Shown: positions 1 to 12,299 of the stretch, piece after piece
How the letters are laid out: each line of letters begins with the position of its first letter
Numbering within the stretch: the stretch's first letter is position 1
Assembly: GCA_000611775.1 (NCBI GenBank)
Contig: KK106981.1
Coordinates: 2,213,893-2,277,892, forward strand
Source of the DNA: Umbilicaria muhlenbergii
Lineage: Eukaryota; Ascomycota; Lecanoromycetes; Umbilicariales; Umbilicariaceae
Direction of reading: 5' to 3'
DNA: 64,000 nucleotides
The notes under the pieces: generated by a model
What the model saw: only the letters and a program-made list of their open reading frames with translations
Databases searched by the model: none
What the model was told of the DNA's origin: nothing
Translations under genes and position numbers: made by a program

Positions 1-3000
1 ATACATGAACAATGAAAAGAGTATTAAGTCAAATAAGTGCAACAACTAGAATATTAGTTTGTGGAGACTTTAATGCACATCATGCATGATGAGATTCTAC
101 AATCACAGAGGCAAAAAATGCAGAAAGTTTACTACAATGACTGCAAACAAATCACTGTGATTTAGTCAATATACCAGACGTCATGACATTCATCAGACAT
201 ATTGTAAACAGACAATATTCATCAGTTCTAGATTTAACATTTGCAACAAATCAATTAATACTGAAAATAATTGATTGGCAAGTTAATGAAGAAGTGTATA
301 CTAATTCAGATCATGAGGTTATTCAGTTTTTCATAATTACTGAAAACCTTACACTGATGAAAAGTTCTTTCAACGCGCCGTTCAATATACAAAAAGTGGA
401 TTGAAAGAACTTCACAAAGGAATTACAGCAAAATGTAAAAGCAATAAGTTTAAATCAGTCATTAAAACAAATGACTGGAAACTTAAGAAACTTAATTGCA
501 CAAACTGTGAAAGACAATATTTCTAGATGAAAACTATGCAACAAATTCAAAGTATAATAAACAGAAAACCTCATCAGGTTAAGAAAAGAAATGTCAACAG
601 CAAGAAGATATTACAACAAGCATGATTAATCTGAAAGACAGTGAATTAAATTCACAACAAGCAGATCTGAGTACATTCAAGTTATTAAAAATGCAAAACA
701 AAAATCCTGAACAACATTTCTTACAGAAGCAAGTGAAAAAAATGTATTTCAAGCATATAAATACACAAAGTCACGACTTATGAAGAAAATACCATCAATA
801 CAAGATCAAAATGATAGATTATGTCAGGATTTTCAAGACAAATGTCAAGCATTCATTACAGCAATGTATTCAGAACCTTTTACAGCTGAAATTGAGGATA
901 ATCAAGACACAATACATGTAAATTGATCAGACTTAACAGAAAATAAAGTTAAATAAGTTATATTTACATCCTTCACAAAGAAAGCACCTGAATCAGATGA
1001 TATTTCCTTTGCTATTATTCAAAAAGCATATCAAGCAATATCAGAATTAATGTTTACAATTTATAAATAATTAATTCAAGCAGGCTTTCACCTAAAATGT
1101 TGATGTCAAGGCACGGGTGTTATTCTAAAAAAGCTGAGAAAGTCAGATTATTCAAAATCAAAAGCTTACAGAATAATTACATTATTAAACTGTTTAAACA
1201 AAGTGGCAGAGAAAATCATGACAACTAAATTATCATATTTAAGTCAAGTCACAGACTTACTAGATCAAGATTAAACTGAAGAAAAAAAACAAAGATCAGT
1301 AATTGATGCAGTATTAACTTTAACACATGATATAAAATCAGCTCAAAACAAAGGAAATGTTTTATCATGTTTGTTACTAAATGTCAAGGGAGCTTTTGAT
1401 CATGTATCACTACTGCAATTACTCTCAATTATGAAGAAACTGAAGTTATCAGTACAAATACAATCATGAACAAAATCCTTTCTAGGAAACAGAAAATCAG
1501 GATTAGCCTTTAATGATAAAAGACAAGAAATGCAAAATATCAAGACAGGAATTTCACAAGAATCATTAATATCCTCAATACTGTTTTTAATGTATATAAG
1601 GCATTTATTCCCAAAAATCAAGGCCAAATTCTCAGATATAAAAAAACCCAGCTATATAGATGATGTGGCACTATATATTACTGAAAAATCAGCTGCAGAA
1701 AATTGTTTAAAATTACAATCAGCAGCTAAAACAGCCTTTTTATGAGCAGAAACAAACACAGTACAGTTTAATGACAGTAAATCTGAATTAATTCACTTTG
1801 AAAAGTCAAGAAAACCTGCGGAAAACAGTATTACACTATCAAATGATATGATGGTAAAATCAGTCAAAGAAGTCATGTGGTTAGAAGTTTGACTAGACAG
1901 AAAACTGAACTTCAAAATACATGTTCAAAAAAAAGTCTTCACAGTGATCAGAGTAATGCACTTAATCAATAGATTAACAAATTCAGAATGAGGTCTTTCA
2001 GTTAAAAATACAAAACAACTCTATCAAGCATGCATTACATCAATTAGTGACTACAGGTCAGAAATTTGGTGGAAAAACCAGAAAAACTACTTAAAGCAAT
2101 TAGAAAAATTGCAAAACTCAGCATTATGCAAGATTTTAAAAGCTTTTAGAACTTCTCTGAGGGCTGCAATGAAAATTGAAGCAAATATTCAGCTGATACA
2201 AGTCAGATTAAACAAAAAATGCAGGAAATATGCATTAAAGATTATAATCTTATCAGAAAATCATTGTATTAAGCAGAGAATACTCACTTCATACCTGTCA
2301 GAGTCACAAATAAGTCAAGACATATTTATAAACTTTAAATTTCTAAACTGAAATCAAAATACATCAGGGAAAAAACACCCTACACAATTAATTAAAATAC
2401 TAAACAGTATATCTACATTAATATCATTAAGACAAGTGAAAAAGCCTATTACAGCTCAAAAACTATGACTACAAAGTAATACACAGATTGCAGGTATTCA
2501 AGTTTCAGCAGAAACAAAAAAAATCATAATCAAAAAACACTTTGCTCAAGTAAAGCAATTGATTGCATGCAAAACATCAGTCTTTTACATTGATGAGTCA
2601 AAAATCAGTGTAAAGACAACACAAAGTACAAAAGATCACATAGGAGCTGGAATTTACTGTATAAAAAATAATTATATAAGTACAAAAAGCTACTTTTTAG
2701 GTCAGTACACTGAAGTACTAAATGCAGAGCTTTATGCTATAATGCAGGCTACAAAACAAGCAATATAAACACAGTTTTTGGGGGAAAACATCTGAATATG
2801 TACAGATAGTCAAATGGCAATACAAAAATTGCAAAAATCTGCAAATACAGAAGTTTTACAACAAATTCAGTTAAACCTGCAGGAATTACAGCAAAGTCAA
2901 AAGTTAATTTATATACACTGAATTTTGAGTCACAGTCAAATATCAGGGAATGAATTAGCAGATAAAGCAGTCAAACAAGAAGCTTTAAACTCAGGAAATG

Positions 3001-3540
3001 CAGTTATTAATGCAGACTTAAAGCATACTTCTTTATCTTATATCAAAAAAGATATTGAGGAAATTGCCAAAGAGGAATGATTAATAAAATAGTAAAATGC
3101 AAATTAAGGTCAACAATACAAGACATATAACACAAGGCTTGACCTAATTATAAAGTCAAAAGAATTTTACAAATGTGAAAGGTTAACCTTTACAACATTT
3201 ACACAATTAAAACTAGGACACGGCTATTTTAAATCATATCTTTGCAGATTACCTACATATGAAAACAATTAATGTTTTCAGTGTAAAGTAAAACAGTCAT
3301 CAGAGCATTTACTGTTAAATTGCAGGCAGTATAAACAAGAGCAGCAGGAGCTGAAACAGGAAATGCAAAAAATAAAATTCACACAACTAACATTACAGTC
3401 ATTACTCTGTACAAAGGAAAGAATTAAAAATACTTTAGTATTTTTAAAACACACAAAAATAGCTACATGAAAGTGGCTTTCAGGGGGGGTTGAGGATGGA
3501 AACCAGGAAGTAGAGTGAGGAGATATTGAAAAAAATATTT
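1..3540 (+). pseudogene. LINE A ORF2 relic: endonuclease, reverse transcriptase, RNase H, C-terminal zinc knuckle
   Basis: This encoded the enzyme that nicks target DNA and reverse-transcribes the element RNA there. Domains in order: the end of an AP-type endonuclease with GDFNAHH (63-83) followed by two TGA codons where the family has Trp-Trp, and SDHEV (306-320); reverse transcriptase with motif A reading LLNVKGAFDHV (1376-1408) and the catalytic box YIDD (1653-1664); RNase H starting FYIDES (2583-2600); and a terminal CX2CX7HX4C knuckle (about 3273-3330). The frame is broken by many TGA, TAA and TAG codons, and the motif A catalytic Asp is Asn. Family assignment is from domain order and motifs; the Tad1 clade is the best fit for a fungal LINE with RNase H. 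It is non-functional. Confidence 0.88.
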
Positions 3541-3690
3541 AAAAATGTGCAATTCTGACACCAATAACAGTCACAAAAGAAATTGATAAAACAAGCTGAC
3601 TTGAGGTAATAAATACCTCACATATGTAGACTACACAGTGTCATAGTCTTAGACTGCATACACTTAATGAAGAAATAAAAATAAAATAAA
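1..3690 (+). mobile_element. LINE copy A (Tad1-like non-LTR retrotransposon), 5' part cut by window edge
   Basis: This is the 3' two-thirds of a non-LTR retrotransposon. It enters the window inside the endonuclease domain and ends in an A-rich tail (about 3670-3695) after a conserved 3' segment with the stretch 'cacttaatgaagaaataaa'. The same 3' end recurs at 16826, 29290 and 37828, and in reverse at 31391. It is the least mutated of the LINE copies: it keeps three Trp codons (for example near 274 and 2066) and the RT YIDD box, which are changed in the others. The following sequence (from 3697) is a LINE 5' fragment in the opposite orientation, so A was inserted into, or recombined with, an older LINE. 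I see no target duplication because its 5' end is outside the window. Confidence 0.9.
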
Positions 3691-3696
3691 AAAAAA

Positions 3697-4930
3697 TGAT
3701 ATGCTTTGACTGTTTTTCATTTCCACGTGCTGTTTTTAATTGTTTTGCGCAAATGCTGCATTTGCAACTTTTTGCATTTTCCTCATGTTTTCTGCAGCTG
3801 TCTTTACACTTGCGTTCACATTATCTGTTTTGCATAGTAGTAAATTCATTTTAGAACTTATGACCTGAATTTGACTTTGCAAGTGATGATTTTGCACATT
3901 TGTGTTTGAATTTGCCAATTGTGAACTTTTCGCATTTTGTGAGTTTTGTGACTTTGCGAGGTGAAAAATTGCCTGATTTAGGTCAAATTTTTGTGACAGG
4001 TGTGATGCATTGACTGAATTTAACAGCACTGAATTTGGTGCTAAATACAGTGATTTCATCATTTTGTGTCTCAAATTCAGTGTTTGTTCACTTTTACTTT
4101 GTTTGCTGTTTTGCAGATTTTTGCAGTTTTCCTCTGAACTTTAAATCTGCATCTTTGCTGATTGGTTTTCCTGTGAGGAAGTGATGTTTTTGCATTTTTT
4201 ACCTTGCAATGTGACTTTTTTAATTTGTTTGTGTGTTTATGAGAAGGTGAATGAGCTGTTTTAATTATTATTCATAACAAAGTAGTTTTCCTTTGTTATA
4301 AATGCTGCTGATGTAGGTGTAGTGCACTGACTACTGTTTTCAGACTTCATGTCTGATGTTATATTCATTATAACATTTTTTGATGTTTTCCTGACATTTC
4401 AGTCCTGATGATATCCTGAATTTACCTCAAGTTTAATATCCCTTCCCTTATAAACTCAAGCACAATCAAGAGTCTAAGAGCCTCATTTTCTATCCTTGAT
4501 ACTCAGAATAAGTAGCCCCTATGATTCTTAGGAATTTAAGCTTTAAAAAGTCCCTAAAATCACTTGTAGCCTTGCTTAATCTGAGCTTATTCAAATAAAA
4601 AATAATATAAACTCACTGAACTTTACTTTTTATATATGAAACACTTAATAAGAGTTCTTTATATCTCTTGTACTCAGAATAGCACTTTCCTCTGCAGACT
4701 TTTTTATTAATCTGAGCTTTTTACAGTCTTTTATGTCAAACTCAAAAAGAATAACCTTTAGTATTGTAAAGCATGAAGGAAAATGTGGAAAAAGTGAAGT
4801 TTCATGATATTTTGCAAGGTGATTGATTTAAGGTTTAGTGCTTACACCTCATCAAAATTCTCAAGAACCGCGGCTTGACATGTGTTAAATAATAACAAAG
4901 GCAGAAAGCAGTGAATAATAATGTGTTTTT
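3697..4930 (-). mobile_element. LINE 5'-end fragment (5' UTR and ORF1 N-terminus), minus strand
   Basis: Read on the minus strand, this runs from a LINE 5' end (4930) through a leader into the N-terminal part of ORF1. An open stretch (about 4074-3736) is rich in Asn, Gln, Ser and Lys, as expected of a LINE gag-like N-terminus. It ends with a segment (3755-3704) that matches the start of LINE B at 5744-5800, including 'aaaaacagcacg' and 'gaaatgaaaaacagtcaaa'. The piece at 29300-30160 matches the leader half, and both copies stop matching at the same base on the upstream side (4930 and 30160). I infer that this shared boundary is the true 5' terminus of the LINE family. Confidence 0.72.
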
Positions 4931-5071
4931 AGCAGAGGCAGCTGAAGCAAAAGCAGCAGTTGAGAGAGAAACAGTTAACATAAAGACAGCAACTGAGGTG
5001 AAGACAGCTGACACAGAGGAAACAGTTGATGTGAAGATGATAACTGATGCAGAGGCAGCAGCTGATGTGAA
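4931..5071 (+). other. Short purine-rich segment of unknown origin
   Basis: Between the LINE 5' terminus and the MITE lie about 140 bp that match nothing else I recognise in the window. On the plus strand they read as an Ala/Glu/Val/Lys/Thr-rich stretch without stops, with loosely repeated units around 'gcagagg', 'gaggtgaag' and 'acagttga'. It could be a captured piece of host coding sequence, the start of another element, or filler DNA at a rearrangement. It carries none of the heavy TGA load of its neighbours, so it may be younger or may escape mutation. Confidence 0.35.
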
Positions 5072-5743
5072 TAAGCTGTCACCGCGGGTCAGGGCAACAC
5101 TGAGTCGGGCTGGGTCAGGCCGGGTCAGGTGGCAGTGTCTCAGTGATTTTGAACTCACCTTGGCGTGTCAGGTCGGGGCGGGTAATGAAGGCAGACACTG
5201 AGGGTAATTAGGACACTGAGAGCCGCAATAATTAGGGCTAAACCCTTCCATAATTTAATATATTATAGAACTCAACGCGCCCGTCAATTCTATGCAAAAA
5301 TCATCAAGAACGGATCGCTGCGCATTAAGTTATGTGAGTTTGAAAGTTGACACTTTCGTCAAGTTGATTGATTGACGATGTTCGCCACCCTGAACTTCAA
5401 ACCCACACAGCGCAATGCGCCGCGATCCGTTTTTGATGATTTTTGCATCAAATTGACGGGCGCATTAAGCTCTACAATTCAATAGAGTTGCAAAGAAATC
5501 AAGTCGCAATGTCATATTTAATAAGGGCATTACCTTGCGGCCTTATCTATTTTTTGAAGTTCGCGGCTCAAAAATTAAAGTTTAGCGCGCGGGAGTTAAC
5601 CTGATTGAGTTAGTTCAGTGTTTATGTAGGTACCTCAGGGTCGACCTGGTTGGTCACTGAATACCAGGTCCGTGGAGGGGCTGAATCAGTGAGTCAGGTC
5701 TTTGACCACGGACCCGGCCTGACCTGACCCAAATGACAGCCTA
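5072..5743. mobile_element. hAT-type MITE, copy 1 (672 bp, CpG-rich)
   Basis: This is a non-coding element with terminal inverted repeats TAAGCTGTCA (left) and TAGGCTGTCA (right, read inward). Several GGTCAGG subterminal repeats lie just inside the ends. An internal hairpin has arms of about 50 bp (about 5277-5326 and 5414-5463) separated by a spacer. It is clearly richer in G+C and CpG than its surroundings (for example the gcgcgcggg stretch near 5585). The second copy at 9754-10425 has the same length of 672 bp. Unlike that copy, the 8 bp on each side here do not match (gatgtgaa and tgcaaaac). The right flank matches LINE sequence and the left flank does not, so the left side was probably rearranged after insertion. 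Confidence 0.8.
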
Positions 5744-5759
5744 TGCAAAACAATCAAAA

Positions 5760-6840
5760 ACAGCACGCGGAAATGAAAAACAGTCAAATCACATCAGATA
5801 AGGCTGAAATCTTCAGTATTAATGCAAAATAAGGGCCTGAATCTATGATGAAAAATTCAGCTCAATCAGGTAACTTTTCAGTGAGTATGACTGAAAATGC
5901 TGAAAACACTCAAAAACATCAAAGCTCAAAATCAATATTTGCGCAAATGTTGACTCAAAACAGCAGTAAACCATGAACAGAGGTGATTACAAAGGCGCAA
6001 AAATCTGCATTAATCAAAGAAACTAGGCAGATCACATAACAGGAACACAGATTACTGCTAACATTAAAAACATTAATTGCAGTGACAAATTTCAACTCAA
6101 TGCAAGTTCAAGATAAAATCAACAATGCATTAAAAAATGCAAAAATTGCAAAGGTGCTAGTAGCAACAGCTATTATTTTTAGGTCACAAAATAGCATAAT
6201 CCTCACTGCAGTAAAAGAGAGCAGTGCAGAAAAGTTATTACAACATAAAAATATCTGAGAGCTGAAATTAAACCTGAATTTAGTTCACATTCAAAAAGAT
6301 CAGAAATGATACAAGATAATTTTACATGAATTATTCACAGAGATTTTCAACAAGGTGAAGGAGATGCAATTGCTAAAAGATGAAATTAAGATCTTTAATA
6401 AAGATTTAAAATTGATGTGCAAACCAAGCTGAATGTCTACAGCAGAGAGTAGAAAATCTAAAAGACATTTATCTGCAGTCATTACCTTTGCAAGCAGTCA
6501 AGAGGCTGAAAAAGCCTTGAGAACTAAGTTAATAATGATGAGAAATTCACTGCATACCATGAAATACACAGACTGCAAACCTTATGAGCAATGTCAAGGA
6601 TTTGACCACACACAGCATAAGTGCATGCATGAAGTCAAATATCAAATATGTGCTGAAAATCATTATATCAGGAAGCACACATGCTTTATTTACAAAAAGG
6701 GACAAGAAATATGTGGTCACATAATAATAAAGTGTGTAAATTGCAAAGAAAATCACCAGGTGAATAGTAAAGACTGTGAATATTATAAAGCAGTTGAACT
6801 CTATTCAGCAGACAGAGACCCTCTAGTCATGAATGAATAA
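5760..6840 (+). pseudogene. LINE B ORF1 relic (gag-like, CCHC zinc knuckles)
   Basis: ORF1 of this LINE type encodes a nucleic-acid-binding protein that packages the element RNA. The N-terminal two-thirds is Gln, Asn, Ser and Lys rich with TAA and TGA breaks. From about 6433 an open stretch of 135 codons runs to the stop at 6838-6840. It contains the family pattern of a small RNA-binding fold (SAVITFASSQEAEKAL region) followed by three cysteine knuckles (about 6568-6790), including CVNCKENHQVNSKDC. In the first knuckle one of the paired Cys positions is missing here but present in copy C (16882-17214), so the loss is specific to this copy. Confidence 0.82.
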
Positions 6841-6884
6841 TGTGTAATATAAACACACAACATTCAAATATAGACCTGCAGGAA

Positions 6885-9610
6885 TTATTTAAAATACAGA
6901 TTTTTCAACATAACTGCAATAGATCAACAAACACTATGCAATCATGTTTAAAAGCTGTAGTTGAAAAAATAAATATTATGTTAATTCAAGAAGAATAGGG
7001 CCAAATCACAGTATTATTTCACATTCAGCATTTACTAGCATTATTTCAACGTCATAACTCAGACCACGAGTTTTAATATTTATTACAAAAGCAAACAAAG
7101 GAATAAAATGCACGTTTAGATCAAATATATTAAAAGATGCAGATTTACAAGCTTTGTTTATTTCTGCATCAGGTTTAGAAGAAATTCTACTGTTGAATGT
7201 ATATAATGAAAGGTCTATTCAGCCTGAATTAAATACATGAAAAATGAAAAGAGCATTAAGTCAAATAAGTGCAACAACTAAAACATTAGTTTGTGAAGAC
7301 TTTAATGCACATCATGCATGATGAAATTCTACAATCACAGAGGCAAAAAATGCAGAAAGCTTACTACAATGACTGTAAACAAATCACTGTGATTTAGTCA
7401 ATATATCAGATATTATGATGTTCATCAAACATATTATAAATAAACAATATTCATCAGTTCTAGACTTAACATTTGTAACAAATCAATTAATACTGAAAAT
7501 AATTGATTGACAAGTTAATGAAGAAGTCTATACTGATTCAGATCATGAGATTATTCAGTTTTTAATAATTACTGAAAACCTTACATTAATGAAAAGCTCA
7601 TTCAACGCGCTGTTTAACATACAAAAAGCAGATTGAAAGAACTTCACAAAGAAATTACAGCAAAATGCAAAAGCAATAAGTTTAAATCAGTCATTAAAAC
7701 AAATGGCTGAAAACTTAAAAGACTTAATTGCATAAACTGTGAAAGACAATATTTCTAGATGAAAATCATGCAACAAATCTAAAGTATGATGAACAGAAAA
7801 CCTCATCAGGCTAAGAAAAGAAATGTCAACAGTAAGAAGACATTACAACAAGCATGATTAATTTAAAAGACAGTGAATTAAATTTACAACAAGCAGATCT
7901 GAGTACTTTCAAGTTATTAAAAATGCAAAACAAAAATCCTGAACAACATTTCTTACAGAAGCAAGTGAAAAAGATGTATTTTAAATATATAAATACACAA
8001 AGTTATGACTTATGAAGAAAATACCATCAATACAAGATCAAAATGATATATTGTATCAGGATTTTCAAGACAAATATTAAGTATTTATTACAACAATGTA
8101 TTCAGAACCTTCTACAGCTGAAATTAAGAATAATCAAGACACAATATATGTAAATTAATCAGATTTAACAGAAAATGAAGTCAAACAAGTTATATTTACA
8201 TCCTCTGCAAAGAAAGCACCTGAATCAGATGATATTTCCTTTGTTATTATTCAAAAAGCATATCAGGCAATATCAGAATTAATGTTTATAATTTATAAAT
8301 AATTAATTCAAGCAGGCTTTCACCTGAAATGTTGACATTAAGACATGAGTGTTATTCTAAAAAAGCCAGGAAAGCCAGATTATTCAAAATTAAAAGTTTA
8401 CAGAATAATTACATTATTAAACTGTTTAAATAAAGTGGCAGAGAAAATCATGACAACTAAATTATCATATTTAAGTCAAGTCACAGACTTATTAGATCAA
8501 GATTAAACTGAAGAAAGAAAATAAAGATCAGTAATTAATACAATATTAATCTTAACACATGATATAAAATCAGCTCAAAACAAAGGAAATGTTCTATCAT
8601 GTTTGTTACTAAATGTCAAGGGAGCTTTTGATCATGTATTATTACTGCAATTACTTTCAATTATGAAGAAATTAAAGTTATCAGTACAAATACAATTATG
8701 AACAAAATCCTTTCTAAAAAATAAAAAATCAGGATTAGCCTTTGATGATAAAAGACAAGAAATGCAAAATATCAAGACAGGAATTTCACAAGAATCATCA
8801 ATATCCTCAATACTGTTTTTGATATATATAAAGCATTTATTCCCAAAAATCAAGGTGAAATTCACAGATATGAAAAAACTCAGTTATATAAATGATGTGA
8901 CACTATATATTACTGAAAAATCAGCTGCAGAAAATTGTTTAAAATTATAATCAGCAGCTGAAACAGCCTTCTTATGAGCAGAAACAAACACAGTACAGTT
9001 TAATAATAATAAATTTAAATTAATTCATTTTGAAAAGTCAAGAAAACCTGCAGAAAACAGTATTACATTATCAAATGACATGATCATAAAATCAGTCAAA
9101 GAAGTCAAGTGATTAAGAGTTTAATTAAACAGAAAACTGAACTTTAAAACACATGTTCAAAAAAAAGTATCCACAGTGATCAGAGTAATGCACTTAATCA
9201 ACAGATTAACAAACTCAGAATGAGGTCTTTTAGTTAAAAATGTAAAACAACTTTATCAAGCATGCATTACATCAATTAGTGACTACAGGTCAGAAATTTG
9301 GTGAAAAAACTAAAAAAACTACTTAAAACAATTAGAAAAATTGCAAAACTCAGCATTGTGCAAGATTTTAAAAGCTTTTAGAACTTCTCTGAGAGCTGCA
9401 ATGAAAATTGAAGCAAATATTCAGCTGATACAAGTCAGATTAGATAAAAAATGCAGGAAATATGCATTAAAGATTATAATCTTATCAGAAAATCATTGTA
9501 TCAGGCAGAGAATACTCACTTCATACTCATCAGAGTCATAAATAAGTCAAGACATACTTATAAACTTTAAATTTCTAGACTGAAATCAAAATACATCAGA
9601 GAAAAAATAT
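6885..9610 (+). pseudogene. LINE B ORF2 relic (endonuclease and reverse transcriptase)
   Basis: The endonuclease follows ORF1 after about 45 bp and is broken at many points. The GDFNAHH box now starts with Glu in place of Gly (about 7298), and its Trp pair is again two TGA codons. Reverse transcriptase motif A reads LLNVKGAFDHV (about 8612-8645), and the YxDD box is YIND (8885-8896), a G-to-A change that removes a catalytic Asp. The frame ends at 9610 where the gypsy sequence starts. It is non-functional. Confidence 0.82.
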
Positions 9611-9753
9611 TACACCTCTCACTTAATGATATCTGAAAGGTATGTGTAGCAGATGTACAAGAAGTACTGCTCATGTTATTTTTATTACATAAAGGCATGA
9701 GCATCTTGATCATTAAAATCACTTATGATGCTCAGGGCATGAGCACTCTGAGC

Positions 9754-10425
9754 TAGGCTGTCACCGCGGGTCAGGGTGACACTGAGTCAGGCCGGGTCAG
9801 GCCGGGTCAGGTGACAGTGTCTCAGTGATTTTGAACTCACCTTGGCGTGTCAGGTCAAGGCGGGTAATGAAGGCAGACACTGAGGGTAATTAGGACACTG
9901 AGAGCCGCAATAATTAGGGATAAACCATTACATAATTTAATATATTATAGAACTCAACGCGCCCGTCAATTCTATGCAAAAATCATCAAGAACGGATCGC
10001 TGCGCATTAAGTTATGTGAGTTTGAAAGTTGACACTTTCGTCAAGTTGATTGATTGATGATGTTCGCCACCCTGAACTTCAAACCCACATAACGCAATGC
10101 GCCGCGATCCATTTTTGATGATTTTTGCATCAAATTGACGGGCGCATTAAGCTCTACAATTCAATAGAGTTGCAAAGAAATCAAGTCGCAATGTCATATA
10201 TAATAAGGGCATTACCTTGCGGCCTTATCTATTTTTTGAAGTTCGCGGCTCAAAAATTAAAGTTTAGCGCGCGGGAGTTAACCTGATTGAGTTAGTTCAG
10301 TGTCTATGTGGGTACCTCAGGGTCGACCCGGTTGGCCACTGGATACCAGGTCCGTGGAGGGGCTGAACCCGTGAGTCAAGTCTTTGACCATAGACCCGGC
10401 CTGACCTGACTCAAATGACAGCCTA
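9754..10425. mobile_element. hAT-type MITE, copy 2 (672 bp) with 8-bp target duplication
   Basis: Exact termini TAGGCTGTCA lie at both ends as inverted repeats, and the element is flanked on both sides by the direct repeat CTCTGAGC (9746-9753 and 10426-10433). An 8-bp target duplication with short inverted repeats is the hallmark of the hAT superfamily. There is no transposase, so it would need one in trans. It has the same internal hairpin and GGTCAGG subterminal repeats as copy 1. Its CpG content is far above the surrounding gypsy leader, which suggests insertion after the host sequence had been mutated, or escape from the mutation process. Confidence 0.88.
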
Positions 10426-10639
10426 CTCTGAGCAGTTAAATTACACATGAGTCTCTTAAAGTACTATATAATCACAGGTAGATTTATAATTAGAAGTTTA
10501 TACTCAACTCATGTATTAAATGCAATCTTATAATTCTACAAGCCTTAAATTTATATGATGTTGTAATTTTAATTCATTAAATAATTATATTATTTCTGTC
10601 ACTATGATATCACCTGTTATACTTTGAGCATTATTTTTA

Positions 10640-11570
10640 AAATATCAGTCATGAAATGAGCTGTGACTCAACAAGCCTTCATTGAGATGTCAACTTCAGG
10701 CTGAGATCCTTCAACCTTCAGAAGTACTGCATCAGTGATGAAGATTAAGATTTCATCATCAGACAAGTTCTTAAAGAAGTGAAGAATGCTGAGTTCATTT
10801 CTCACTCAACTGAATACTTATATCTAACTCAATTATATCATGTTTTAAAAAAAAGCTGACAAGGTTTTATTCATATCAATGCACTTAAGATTTGATGCTT
10901 TTAATTGATTTAAGCTGACCCTCTGAGATTATATGAAAAATGAGAAGTAAGATTGAGATGATGAAATTAATAAAATTTTCTTTAATTTAACAGAATTCAA
11001 GAAACAGATAAGAATTATATTTAAAATCATTAATCAGAAAAAAACAGCAAAGTGTAAAATTTGTAACATAATGCAAAAAGAAGCAGCTGCAACATACATA
11101 ATTAACTTTTAAAAGCACATCATGTATATGAATTAAAATGACAATGCCTTAACAGCACAGTACTACAAAGGCTTAAAAAACTTCATTAAAGATGAAATCT
11201 TTCATACAGAGTGATCAAGTACTTTAGCAGTCATGATTGAGAAATCAGTCATTATTGACAACTGAGCTTACAAGAGATTTATGAAAAAAAGTCAGAAGAA
11301 TTACATACCTCTGAAAGCAATAAAGTTTTAAAATACTTATCATAATAATAAATCTTACTATGACTCTTAATTAATGAAAATTGATGTGATGTTCTGAAAG
11401 AATTATTTTCAGAGAAGTGTTAAGTTATGAGTACAAGAAAGCACTAAGATTAAAGATAATTATTATAATTATGAAAAATCAGAACATTTTGCCTGTGATT
11501 ATTAAATCTCAAAGAAGACTTTTTCAGCAAAGAAGATGTATGCAGCTACATTAAAAGAATCAGCACTGAA
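10640..11570 (+). pseudogene. Gypsy I gag relic
   Basis: The capsid-like region is recognised by the fungal gypsy pattern around 10985-11290: a stretch reading EFKKQIRIIFKI, then QYYKGLKNFIKDEI with an aromatic-Tyr-x-GLK core, then MIEKSVIIDN. A degenerate zinc-knuckle region follows near 11480-11530 (EHFACDY). Many Trp, Arg and Gln positions are stops. In the intact family this protein forms the virus-like particle that packages element RNA in the cytoplasm. Confidence 0.68.
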
Positions 11571-12299
11571 AAAATCAACTTAACATGAAGTTATGTTTTA
11601 AACAGCCTGTTATGATGACAGCTGTCTGACTCATCAGAGTGATAAAAACAGCTTTAAATGATTTTCATGTTAATTAAAAAAAATTAAAAATTATGTCATG
11701 ACTTCCTGATTTGACTCAGTTGCAGAAACAGAAAAGCAGCAAGTTAAATAACAGAAAATTAAACAAAAAGATAATTATATTAACAGTGATGATATTATGC
11801 TCTCATTCAGTGAGGAAGAAGACTTCATGAAAATAATAAATTTTAAAAATTCTGAGGAATTTTTGAAAAAAGATGATGATGATTGATTATCTACTCATGA
11901 AGAAAAGTGAATTTAAACATACTCTGAAGTACTTAACACTGTTAAAGCACACAAGGAAGAGTATGTGAATTAAGTAAAAAAACTGAGAGAACAGATTCTC
12001 TACATCATATGAAACACTTTCACTCAGACTGAAAATCATGAAGGAATCAACTACTGAGATATAATTAAAAAAAGTTCATCAAAAGGTTTCAAGTTCATCA
12101 TCAGAGGCATTTCTTAAAATCTTTGAATGTGAGTTTGAAAGTTTTAAAGTGATTACTTTAAAAAAGATCTAATTAAGTATTTAGCTCAGAGAGTGAATCT
12201 GAAAGACTTCAAGTATGTGAGGAAGAACTTGAGTTTCTTTTTCTTTAATTTAAAAAACTAAAAAGCTCTTTAAATCTGAGGTCCTCAGAGATGCCTGAT

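Larger units (their letters stand above)
5744..9610 (+). mobile_element. LINE copy B, 3' end missing
   Basis: This copy starts within ORF1, immediately right of the MITE, and contains the rest of ORF1 and most of ORF2. It breaks off at 9610 inside the RT to RNase H linker, where gypsy element I begins. The matching RNase H and 3' part resumes at about 15646, roughly 120 bp further along the LINE when aligned to copy A. The simplest reading is one LINE interrupted by gypsy I with a small loss at the junction. An independent 5'-truncated LINE at 15646 is also possible. It is more mutated than copy A; for example RT YIDD has become YIND. Confidence 0.85.

Noticed and set aside
9611-10640. 5' LTR of gypsy I
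   Set aside because: The leader position fits, but without a second copy at the truncated 3' side no boundary can be supported.
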